This document shows positions 43,399-51,439 of a DNA stretch of 64,000 nt, piece by piece. Position 1 is the first letter of the stretch. Every line of letters starts with the position of its first letter. The stretch is from Parvibaculum sp045863935. GTDB taxonomy: Bacteria; Pseudomonadota; Alphaproteobacteria; Parvibaculales; Parvibaculaceae. Below the pieces are notes generated by a model that did no database searches, was not told the origin of the DNA, and was given only the letters and a program-made list of their open reading frames with translations. The position numbers were made by a program, and so were the translations under genes. The stretch covers positions 62,001 to 126,000 of the forward strand of contig NZ_BTVP01000003.1 of the NCBI RefSeq assembly GCF_045863935.1, given 5' to 3'.

Positions 43399-44499
43399 AT
43401 GTCCAAGAATGTAGTGAGCCTCGTGAAAGACGATTCCGACAAGAAGAAGGCGCTGGACGCCGCGCTCAGCCAGATCGAGCGCTCGTTCGGCAAGGGCTCC
43501 ATCATGCGGCTCGGCAAGAACGAGCAGGTGGTGGAGATTGAATCGATTTCCACCGGCTCGCTCGGGCTCGATATCGCGCTCGGCATTGGCGGTCTGCCCC
43601 GCGGCCGCGTCATCGAGATCTACGGGCCGGAATCGTCGGGCAAGACGACGCTCGCGCTCCAGACCATCGCCGAAGCGCAGAAGGGTGGCGGCGTCTGTGC
43701 TTTCATTGATGCGGAGCATGCGCTCGACCCCGTCTATGCCCGCAAGCTCGGCGTGCAGCTCGACGATCTCCTGATCTCGCAGCCCGACACGGGCGAGCAG
43801 GCGCTCGAAATCGCCGACACGCTGGTGCGGTCCGGTGCCGTGGATATTCTCGTCGTCGACTCGGTGGCGGCGCTGACGCCCAAGGCCGAACTCGAAGGCG
43901 AAATGGGCGATAGCCTGCCGGGCCTTCAGGCGCGGCTCATGAGCCAGGCGCTTCGCAAGCTTACCGGTTCGATTTCCAAGTCGAACACGATGGTCATCTT
44001 CATCAACCAGATCCGCATGAAGATCGGCGTGATGTTCGGCAGCCCGGAGACGACGACGGGCGGCAATGCGCTGAAGTTTTACGCTTCCGTCCGCCTCGAC
44101 ATCCGTCGCATCGGCGCGATCAAGGAGCGCGAGGAAGTGGTCGGCAACCAGACCCGCGTGAAGGTCGTCAAGAACAAGGTTGCGCCGCCCTTCAAGCAGG
44201 TCGAATTCGACATCATGTATGGCGAAGGCATCTCGAAAACGGGCGAACTGGTCGATCTGGGCGTCAAGGCGGGCATCGTCGAGAAGTCCGGCTCCTGGTT
44301 CTCCTATAACAGCCAGCGCGTGGGGCAAGGCCGCGAGAACGCCAAACAGTTCCTCAAGGACAATCCCGATATTGCCGCCGAGATCGAGCAGGCGATCCGC
44401 CAGAATGCGGGTCTCATCGCCGAGAAGATCATGGAAATGCCGGCCGGCGCCGAGAGCGACGATGACGGCGATGCGGATGACATGGAGGCGAGCGCCTGA
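43399..44499 (+). CDS. recA: recombinase RecA
   Basis: 366 residues. Walker A GPESSGKT at 76-83, LDIALGIGGLPRGRVIEIYG before it, and the L2/monomer-interface segments intact. The tail is acidic (SDDDGDADDMEAS). It drives homologous recombination and LexA cleavage. A LexA box is upstream and a terminator follows, so it is a single-gene unit. recA-alaS order is common in bacteria. Confidence 0.98.
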   Translation: MSKNVVSLVKDDSDKKKALDAALSQIERSFGKGSIMRLGKNEQVVEIESISTGSLGLDIALGIGGLPRGRVIEIYGPESSGKTTLALQTIAEAQKGGGVCAFIDAEHALDPVYARKLGVQLDDLLISQPDTGEQALEIADTLVRSGAVDILVVDSVAALTPKAELEGEMGDSLPGLQARLMSQALRKLTGSISKSNTMVIFINQIRMKIGVMFGSPETTTGGNALKFYASVRLDIRRIGAIKEREEVVGNQTRVKVVKNKVAPPFKQVEFDIMYGEGISKTGELVDLGVKAGIVEKSGSWFSYNSQRVGQGRENAKQFLKDNPDIAAEIEQAIRQNAGLIAEKIMEMPAGAESDDDGDADDMEASA

Positions 44500-44570
44500 C
44501 AGGCGCCGCCGGGCGGGCGAGACTGCCCTTTGACGGATTTCTCTGCTTCGGTTCGTTTGGCCGGGCATAA

Positions 44571-44603
44571 GAACGGCGCCGGGTACCCTCCGGCGCCGTT
44601 TTC
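44571..44603 (+). terminator. Rho-independent terminator of recA
   Basis: AACGGCGCCGG / CCGGCGCCGTT 11-bp stem with a seven-base loop and a TTTTCC tail. Confidence 0.85.
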
Positions 44604-44788
44604 CTTTGGAACACGCCTTTTCGCCGCAGCCCGTTTCCATGCCCTTTTCCAGGGCCCATTCTGGACAGCCGGGAGGGCGACAGGTAAAAGCTGGCACCTG
44701 TATTTGTTAATGGAACCGGGCGGATAGGGGCGCGAGGCGCCCGCCAGAATGTCCTCCCGAGGGTTCCAAGAGCGGAAGCGCAAGCGAG

Positions 44789-47464
44789 ATGGCCGGCCTC
44801 AACGATATCCGACACAAGTTCCTGGAGTTCTTCCGGCACGAGGGCCACGAAGTCGTGCCGTCGGGTCCGCTCGTGCCGAATAACGACCCGACGCTGCTCT
44901 TCACCAATGCCGGCATGGTGCCCTTCAAGAACGTCTTCACCGGCCAGGAGACGCGGCCCTACCGCCGCGCGGCCAGCGCCCAGAAATGTGTGCGCGCAGG
45001 CGGCAAGCACAACGATCTCGACAATGTGGGCTATACGGCGCGCCACCACACCTTTTTCGAGATGCTCGGCAACTTCTCTTTCGGCGATTACTACAAGGAA
45101 GAGGCGATCAAATTCGCCTGGGACCTGATCACGAAGGAATTCGCGCTGCCGGAAAGCCGCCTCATGGTGACGATCTATGAGGATGACGACGAGGCGCACG
45201 GGCTCTGGAAGAAGATTGCCGGGCTTTCGGACGACAAGATCGTCCGGCTCGGCGCCAAGTCGAACTTCTGGCAGATGGGCGACACCGGTCCCTGCGGCCC
45301 GAACTCGGAAATCTTCTACGATCACGGGGAAAGAGTCCCCGGCGGCCCGCCCGGCAGCCCGGACGAGGATGGCGACCGGTTTATCGAAATCTGGAACCTC
45401 GTCTTCATGCAGTATGAGCAGCATGGCGACGGCTCGCGGACGCCGCTTCCCAAGCCCTCGATCGACACGGGCATGGGCCTCGAGCGGATCGCGGCGGTGC
45501 TTCAGGGCACGCATGACAACTACTCGACCGATCTGATGCGGTCGCTGATCGTGGCGTCCGCCGATGCGTCGAATTCCGATCCCGACGGTCCCCATTCGGT
45601 GAGCCACCGGGTTATCGCGGATCATCTGCGCTCGTCTTCCTTCCTCATCGCCGATGGCGTGATGCCCTCCAACGAGGGCAGGGGCTATGTGCTTCGCCGG
45701 ATCATGCGCCGCGCCATGCGCCATGCGCAGATCGTCGGCGTGGCCGAGCCGCTGATGTACCGGCTGGTGCCGGCGCTCGTTCGCCAGATGGGCGATGCCT
45801 ATCCGGAGCTCCGCCGCGCTGAAGCGCTTGTCACCGAGACGCTGAAGCTCGAGGAGACGCGCTTCCGCGATACGCTCGCGCGCGGTTTGAAACTTCTCGA
45901 CGAAGAGGTCGAGGCGCTTGGCGGCAAAAGCGTGCTGCCCGGCGAGGTCGCCTTCAAGCTCTACGACACCTATGGCTTCCCGCTCGACCTGACGCAGGAT
46001 GCGCTGCGCTCGCGCGGCTTGCGCGTCGATCAGACGGGCTTCGATGCGGCGATGGCGAAGCAGCGCCAGGATGCGCGCGCAGCATGGGTGGGGTCGGGCG
46101 AAAAGGCGACGGAAGCTGTCTGGTTCGAGTTGCGCGAGAAGGCAGGCGCCACTGAATTCCTCGGCTATGAATCGGAAATCGCGGAAGGCCAGGTCGTCGC
46201 GCTTCTTGTCGACGGCAAACCGGTCGGGAAGATCGCGGCGGGAGACGAGGCGGCAATCGTCACCAACCAGACGCCGTTCTACGGCGAATCCGGCGGCCAG
46301 GTCGGCGACACGGGCATTATTTTCTCGGCGGATGGCGCGGAGTTCCCCGTCATCGATACGGTGAAGAAGCTCGGCGACATGCATGTGCATCTCGGCAAGC
46401 TTGCGCGCGGAGAGCTTGCCGTCGGCGACATCGTCGAGATGAAGGTCGACAAAGGCCTGCGCGATGCGACGCGCGCCAATCATTCGGCGACGCACCTGCT
46501 GCATGAGGCGCTGCGCCGCGTGCTCGGACCTCATGTCACGCAGAAGGGTTCGATGGTCGGGCCGGAACGGCTGCGCTTCGACTTCAGCCACCCCAAGCCG
46601 ATGACGGCGGAAGAGATCGCCGAGGTCGAGGCGATCGTGAACCGCGTGATCCGTCAGAACGCGGAAGTCTCGACGCGGCTGATGACGCCGGACGACGCTA
46701 TCGCGGCGGGCGCGCTTGCGCTCTTCGGCGAGAAGTACGGCGACGAGGTTCGTGTGCTGGCGATGGGTCTCGACGAAGCGAAAGACAACGGCACCTATTC
46801 GGTCGAACTCTGCGGCGGCACGCATGTGCGCCGCGTCGGCGACATCGCGATCTTCAAGATCGTGAGCGAGAGCGCGGTCGCGTCCGGCATCCGCCGCATC
46901 GAGGCGCTGACGGCCGAGGGCGCGCGGCGCTATCTCGTGGAGCAGGAACGGACGCTGAAGGAAGCCGCGGGTGCGCTCAAGATCGCCCCGGAAGATCTCC
47001 CCTCCCGCGTCGTCTCGCTGATGGAGGAGCGCAAGCGTCTCGAGCGCGAGCTCGCCGAGGCGAAGAAGAAGCTCGCCCTGGGCGGTGGCGCTGCCTCCGG
47101 CGGCGCGGCGGAAGCGCCGGTTGAGATGGTGCACGGCATCAAGTTCATACCGCGCATATTAATGGGCGTTAGCCCGAAAGATTTGAAGAGCCTCGTCGAC
47201 GAGATCGGTCGACAACACAGTGACTCGACAATCATTGCGCTTGCGTCGAAGGGAGATGACGGAAAAGCGGCAATCGTAGTTGGTGTCAGCGCGGATTTGA
47301 TGTCGTCGAACAATGCTGTTGGTCTGGTCCAGATCGGGGCACAGCATATTGGCGGTAAGGGCGGTGGCGGACGTCCTGATATGGCGCAAGCGGGCGGACC
47401 AGACGGTGAGAGGCTGGATGAAGCGTTCGAAGCCATAAAGGCCGCAATCCAGCCAATGTCATAA
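44789..47464 (+). CDS. alaS: alanyl-tRNA synthetase
   Basis: 891 residues, full length. N-terminal class II catalytic core (FLEFFRHEGHEVVPSG, NDPTLLFTNAGM), editing domain with the zinc motif HSATHLLH and CGGTHV, and the C-Ala domain at the end. It charges tRNA-Ala. The last 100 codons of C-Ala use noticeably more A/T-ending codons than the rest of the gene. Confidence 0.98.
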   Translation: MAGLNDIRHKFLEFFRHEGHEVVPSGPLVPNNDPTLLFTNAGMVPFKNVFTGQETRPYRRAASAQKCVRAGGKHNDLDNVGYTARHHTFFEMLGNFSFGDYYKEEAIKFAWDLITKEFALPESRLMVTIYEDDDEAHGLWKKIAGLSDDKIVRLGAKSNFWQMGDTGPCGPNSEIFYDHGERVPGGPPGSPDEDGDRFIEIWNLVFMQYEQHGDGSRTPLPKPSIDTGMGLERIAAVLQGTHDNYSTDLMRSLIVASADASNSDPDGPHSVSHRVIADHLRSSSFLIADGVMPSNEGRGYVLRRIMRRAMRHAQIVGVAEPLMYRLVPALVRQMGDAYPELRRAEALVTETLKLEETRFRDTLARGLKLLDEEVEALGGKSVLPGEVAFKLYDTYGFPLDLTQDALRSRGLRVDQTGFDAAMAKQRQDARAAWVGSGEKATEAVWFELREKAGATEFLGYESEIAEGQVVALLVDGKPVGKIAAGDEAAIVTNQTPFYGESGGQVGDTGIIFSADGAEFPVIDTVKKLGDMHVHLGKLARGELAVGDIVEMKVDKGLRDATRANHSATHLLHEALRRVLGPHVTQKGSMVGPERLRFDFSHPKPMTAEEIAEVEAIVNRVIRQNAEVSTRLMTPDDAIAAGALALFGEKYGDEVRVLAMGLDEAKDNGTYSVELCGGTHVRRVGDIAIFKIVSESAVASGIRRIEALTAEGARRYLVEQERTLKEAAGALKIAPEDLPSRVVSLMEERKRLERELAEAKKKLALGGGAASGGAAEAPVEMVHGIKFIPRILMGVSPKDLKSLVDEIGRQHSDSTIIALASKGDDGKAAIVVGVSADLMSSNNAVGLVQIGAQHIGGKGGGGRPDMAQAGGPDGERLDEAFEAIKAAIQPMS

Positions 47465-47480
47465 GGCCATACAATTAACC

Positions 47481-47573
47481 GTCATGACCCGCTTTATGCG
47501 GGTCATCCACGTCTTTCTTCTCAGGATGCCGCCAAAGACGTGGATGGCCCGGACAAGCCGGGCCATGACGAAT
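47481..47573. repeat. composite palindromic repeat, copy 1
   Basis: Two hairpins (GTCATGACCCGC...GCGGGTCAT and ATGGCCCGG...CCGGGCCATGAC) joined by complementary stretches ending in CCACGTCTTT and AAAGACGTGG, so the whole element can also fold as one long stem. A 42-base arm (47531-47572) is the exact reverse complement of 50688-50729. Confidence 0.8.
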
Positions 47574-47600
47574 TAGGTTTGTTGTACGGAAGAGGCGGTA

Positions 47601-48824
47601 TCACCCTGCCTTCGCCAGCGCCTTTTCGAGATTGCTCGCTACCTTGTCGAGGAAGCCTTCCGTCGACAGCCACTTCTGCTCGGAGCCGACGAGGAGCGCG
47701 AGATCCTTCGTCATGTAGCCACTCTCCACCGTCGAGACGCAGACCTTCTCGAGCTTGTGCGCGAACTCCGCCAGCGCGTCGTTGCCGTCGAGTTTGGCGC
47801 GATGCGTAAGACCGCGCGTCCAGGCGAAGATCGAGGCGATGGAGTTGGTCGAGGTTTCCTCGCCGCGCTGATGCGCGCGGTAATGGCGCGTCACCGTGCC
47901 GTGGGCGGCTTCGGCTTCCATGATGTCGCCATCGGGCGTCAGCAGCACGGAGGTCATGAGGCCGAGCGAACCGAAGCCCTGAGCGACCGAGTCCGACTGC
48001 ACGTCGCCGTCGTAGTTCTTGCAGGCCCAGAGATAGCCGCCGGACCACTTCATCGCCGAGGCCACCATGTCATCGATCAGGCGATGCTCGTAGGTGATCT
48101 TCGCCGCGTCGAAGTCGCTCTTGAATTCCTTCTCGTAGATTTCCTGGAAGAGATTCTTGAAGCGCCCGTCATAGGTCTTGAGGATCGTGTTCTTGGTCGA
48201 AAGATAGACCGGGTATTTCCGGTCGAGGCCGTATTTCATGCAGGCGCGCGCGAAGTCGCGGATCGAATCGTCGAGGTTGTACATGCCCATGGCGACGCCT
48301 GCGCCGGGGAAGTTGAAGACTTCTTCCTCGATGCTCTCCTTGCCGTCCTCCGACACCCATTTCAGCGTGAGCTTGCCTTTGCCGGGAATGAGAACGTCGG
48401 TGGCCTTGTACTGGTCGCCGAAAGCGTGGCGGCCAATCACGATCGGTTCCGTCCAGCCGGGCACGAGGCGGGGAATGTTGCGGCAGATGATCGGTTCGCG
48501 GAAGACGGTGCCGCCCAGGATGTTGCGGATGGTGCCGTTCGGCGACTTCCACATCTTCTTGAGCTTGAATTCCGTAACGCGGGCTTCATCCGGCGTGATG
48601 GTGGCGCATTTCACGCCCACGCCGTGCCGTTTGATTGCTTCGGCGGCGTCGACCGTCACCTTGTCGTCGGTGGCGTCGCGGTGTTCCATGCCGAGGTCGT
48701 AATAGTCGAGTTCGAGGTCCAGATAGGGGAAGATCAGCTTGTCCTTGATCATTTGCCAGATGATCCGGGTCATCTCATCGCCATCGAGATCGACCACGGG
48801 GTTTGCGACTTTGATCTTCGGCAT
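47601..48824 (-). CDS. icd: NADP-dependent isocitrate dehydrogenase
   Basis: 407 residues from ATG 48824, which has AAGGA seven bases upstream. N-terminal VVDLDGDEMTRIIW and the long form common to alphaproteobacteria and eukaryotes (IDH subfamily II), with YKATDVLIPGKGKL and QSDSVAQGFGSLGLM. TCA cycle step from isocitrate to 2-oxoglutarate. Divergent from trmJ and convergent with alaS. Confidence 0.96.
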   Translation of the reverse strand: MPKIKVANPVVDLDGDEMTRIIWQMIKDKLIFPYLDLELDYYDLGMEHRDATDDKVTVDAAEAIKRHGVGVKCATITPDEARVTEFKLKKMWKSPNGTIRNILGGTVFREPIICRNIPRLVPGWTEPIVIGRHAFGDQYKATDVLIPGKGKLTLKWVSEDGKESIEEEVFNFPGAGVAMGMYNLDDSIRDFARACMKYGLDRKYPVYLSTKNTILKTYDGRFKNLFQEIYEKEFKSDFDAAKITYEHRLIDDMVASAMKWSGGYLWACKNYDGDVQSDSVAQGFGSLGLMTSVLLTPDGDIMEAEAAHGTVTRHYRAHQRGEETSTNSIASIFAWTRGLTHRAKLDGNDALAEFAHKLEKVCVSTVESGYMTKDLALLVGSEQKWLSTEGFLDKVASNLEKALAKAG

Positions 48825-49005
48825 GGGGGGTCCTTCGACAGGTGACATACGAGCAACGGGCGCGCGCAGGGAGACACTGGGGCGCTGCGCGGAGGGGCCT
48901 GAAACCGGCCTACACCCCTATAACATTGCGGGGCGATTGATTAAAGACAGGCAATCGCTTATTGACCGCGCGGCAGCTTTACCCCACCCGAATTGACGGA
49001 GCGGC

Positions 49006-49794
49006 ATGGCCGGAACAGATCGCACAAAAAATGAGCTTGCGGCCCCCTCGCCGGGGCCCGCCGTCATTCTCGTTGCGCCGCAGCTTGGCGAGAATATCGG
49101 CACGGCGGCGCGCGCCATGCTCAATTTCGGCCTCACGGACCTCCGGATCGTGCGCCCGCGCGACGGCTGGCCGAACGAGCGCGCCCGCGCGGCCGCTTCC
49201 GGCGCCGATATCGTCATCGACAATGTGCAGCTCTTCGACCGCACGGCGGATGCGGTTGCCGGTCTCGATTATATCGTGGCGACCACGGCGCGGGCCCGCG
49301 ACATGGTGAAGCCGATCTTCACGCCCGAAACGGCGGCGGCGCGCATGCGGGAAGCCTTTGCGGGCGGCGGTCGGGCGGGGCTCCTTTTCGGGCCGGAGCG
49401 CACCGGCCTCGAAAACGACGATCTGGCGCTTGCCGACGCGCTGATGATGGTGCCGGTGAACCCGGCCTTTGCCTCGCTCAACCTCGCCCAATGCGTGTTG
49501 CTCATGTCCTATGAGTGGCACAAGGCGGGCGATGCGACCGAGGCGGAACGGATCGAGTACCAGCAGACGCGGCCCGCGAACAAGGAAGAGCTTCTCGGCT
49601 TTTTTGAGCATCTCGAAGGCGAACTCGACCGCTTCGGCTTCCTGAAGCCACCGGAGAAGCGGCCTTCCATGATCCGGAACCTTCGCAACATGTTCCAGCG
49701 CGCCAGGCTCACCGAACAGGAAGTCCGGACGCTCAGGGGCGTGGTCGCCGCGCTGACGAGGCGCTATCCGAAGGGCGAAGGGCCGGCGGAATAG
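49006..49794 (+). CDS. trmJ: TrmJ-like tRNA 2'-O-methyltransferase (SpoU family)
   Basis: 262 residues. SPOUT motifs NIGTAARAMLNFG (motif 1), LLFGPERTGLENDD (motif 2) and MVPVNPAFASLNLAQ (motif 3), with a helical C-terminal extension as in TrmJ. It would methylate the ribose of tRNA nucleotide 32. The subgroup is chosen by the extension; other SpoU-family methylases are possible. Confidence 0.85.
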   Translation: MAGTDRTKNELAAPSPGPAVILVAPQLGENIGTAARAMLNFGLTDLRIVRPRDGWPNERARAAASGADIVIDNVQLFDRTADAVAGLDYIVATTARARDMVKPIFTPETAAARMREAFAGGGRAGLLFGPERTGLENDDLALADALMMVPVNPAFASLNLAQCVLLMSYEWHKAGDATEAERIEYQQTRPANKEELLGFFEHLEGELDRFGFLKPPEKRPSMIRNLRNMFQRARLTEQEVRTLRGVVAALTRRYPKGEGPAE

Positions 49795-49810
49795 GCCAGC
49801 CCCGGCCCAT

Positions 49811-49839
49811 TTGACACCCCCGGTCCCCCGCGCTAAAAC
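49811..49839 (+). promoter_or_regulatory. sigma-70 promoter of rpsD
   Basis: TTGACA, 17-base spacer, TAAAAC. Start point near 49846, giving a leader of about 148 bases. Confidence 0.6.
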
Positions 49840-49845
49840 CCGCCT

Positions 49846-49993
49846 CGAACACGGGCTCCCGTCCATCTGTTTGGGGGAGCCCGGTTTCATTAGAACGCAC
49901 CCGTGGGAAAGGCGACGCTTGTAGCCGGTCCCTGTCGGCCCGAAAGGGCAAAGGAGGGCGCGTTTCCTTAACTTTTGACCCAAGGAAATCGCG
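49846..49993 (+). promoter_or_regulatory. structured leader of rpsD
   Basis: The leader begins with a nine-bp stem (CGGGCTCCC 49852-49860 / GGGAGCCCG 49875-49883, 14-base loop) and contains a GAAA tetraloop hairpin (GCCC/GGGC, 49938-49949) shortly before the start. It could be the site of S4 feedback, but I know no matching family. Confidence 0.4.
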
Positions 49994-50614
49994 ATGACAA
50001 AGCGCCAGGAGTCCAAGTACAAAATCGACCGCCGGATGGGCGAAAACATCTGGGGTCGCCCGAAGAGCCCGGTCAACCGCCGCGAATACGGTCCCGGCCA
50101 GCACGGACAGCGCCGCAAGGGCAAGCTTTCCGACTTTGGCGTACAGCTCCGCGCCAAGCAGAAGCTCAAGGGTTTCTACGGCAATATTTCCGAAAAGCAG
50201 TTCCGCGGCATCTACAAGGAAGCCGACCGCCTGAAGGGCGACACGGGCGAGATCCTGATCGGCCTGCTGGAGCGCCGTCTCGACGCGGTCGTCTACCGCG
50301 CGAAGTTCGTGCCGACCGTCTTCGCCGCCCGCCAGTTCGTGGGCCACGGCCATGTGCTCGTGAACGGCAAGCGCGTCAACGTGCCGAGCTACCGCGTGCG
50401 CGAGGGCGACGTGATCGAGGTTCGCGAGAAGTCGAAGCAGCTTGCGCTCGTTCTTGAAGCCGCGCAGAGCGCCGAGCGCGACACGCCGGACTATCTCGAA
50501 GTCGATCACGACAAGATGGTTGCGAAGTTCGTGCGCACGCCCGCCTTTGCGGATGTTCCCTACGCCGCGCACATGGAACCGAACCTCGTCATCGAATTCT
50601 ACTCGCGCAGCTAA
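49994..50614 (+). CDS. rpsD: 30S ribosomal protein S4
   Basis: 206 residues. N-terminal RNA-binding region (MTKRQESKYKIDRRMGENIW, RREYGPGQHG), S4 domain (LERRLDAVVYRAKFVPTVFA, GHGHVLVNGKRVNVPSY). It lacks the zinc cysteines seen in some S4 proteins. It binds 16S rRNA early in 30S assembly and is often an autorepressor. Here it is a single gene with its own promoter and terminator, away from the ribosomal protein operons, as is usual for alphaproteobacteria. Confidence 0.98.
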   Translation: MTKRQESKYKIDRRMGENIWGRPKSPVNRREYGPGQHGQRRKGKLSDFGVQLRAKQKLKGFYGNISEKQFRGIYKEADRLKGDTGEILIGLLERRLDAVVYRAKFVPTVFAARQFVGHGHVLVNGKRVNVPSYRVREGDVIEVREKSKQLALVLEAAQSAERDTPDYLEVDHDKMVAKFVRTPAFADVPYAAHMEPNLVIEFYSRS

Positions 50615-50638
50615 TCGCTGCGGGCGATACAGCAAACG

Positions 50639-50668
50639 AAAAGGCCCCGGAAATCCGGGGCCTTTTTT
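50639..50668 (+). terminator. Rho-independent terminator of rpsD
   Basis: AAGGCCCCGG / CCGGGGCCTT stem with a short loop and six T. Confidence 0.9.
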
Positions 50669-50687
50669 GTTTTCATTTACTCTCAAG

Positions 50688-50793
50688 TTCGTCATGGCCC
50701 GGCTTGTCCGGGCCATCCACGTCTTTGGCCGCAAGAAAGAAAAAGACGTGGATGACCCGCCCTCCTTTAAAATCATATGGGCGGGTCATGACG
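50688..50793. repeat. composite palindromic repeat, copy 2 (inverted)
   Basis: Same element as 47481-47573 in the opposite orientation: the GGCCCGG hairpin comes first and the GACCCGC hairpin second. The second hairpin has a longer loop (about 18 bases). 50688-50729 is identical to the reverse complement of 47531-47572. Confidence 0.8.
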
Positions 50794-50815
50794 GGATGGG
50801 TATGAGTACGAGCTC

Positions 50816-51154
<339 letters not shown>

Positions 51155-51183
51155 CTCTTCAACTCCTCTCGCCGTGAGGCGGG

Positions 51184-51420
51184 TCAATCCTGAGGCGCGC
51201 TCGTCTGCAGCGCCAATGCGTGAAGCTCGTTTCCCATGCCGCCCTTCAGCGCCGCATAGACCATCTGGTGCTGCTGCACGCGGGTCTTGCCCTTGAAGGA
51301 AGCGGAGATGACGTTTGCGGCATAGTGGTCGCCATCGCCGGCCAGATCGCGGATATCGATAACAGCATCGGGAATCGCTTCCCTGATGAGGCGCTCGATT
51401 TCCGATGCAGTCATGGCCAT
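51184..51420 (-). CDS. bolA: BolA family protein
   Basis: 78 residues from ATG 51420, with GGAG eight bases upstream; ATG 51414 is too far from it. Class motif DGDHYAANVISASFKGKTRV and the conserved histidine in QQHQMVYAALKG. Partner of monothiol glutaredoxin in Fe-S handling and redox control, encoded next to grxD. Nineteen bases separate it from purL. Confidence 0.93.
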   Translation of the reverse strand: MAMTASEIERLIREAIPDAVIDIRDLAGDGDHYAANVISASFKGKTRVQQHQMVYAALKGGMGNELHALALQTSAPQD

Positions 51421-51439
51421 GCCGCGGTCTCCGGGTAGG

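Noticed and set aside
44429..47134. 901-codon open frame opposite alaS
   Set aside because: Antisense shadow of a conserved full-length synthetase; no ribosome site or homology.
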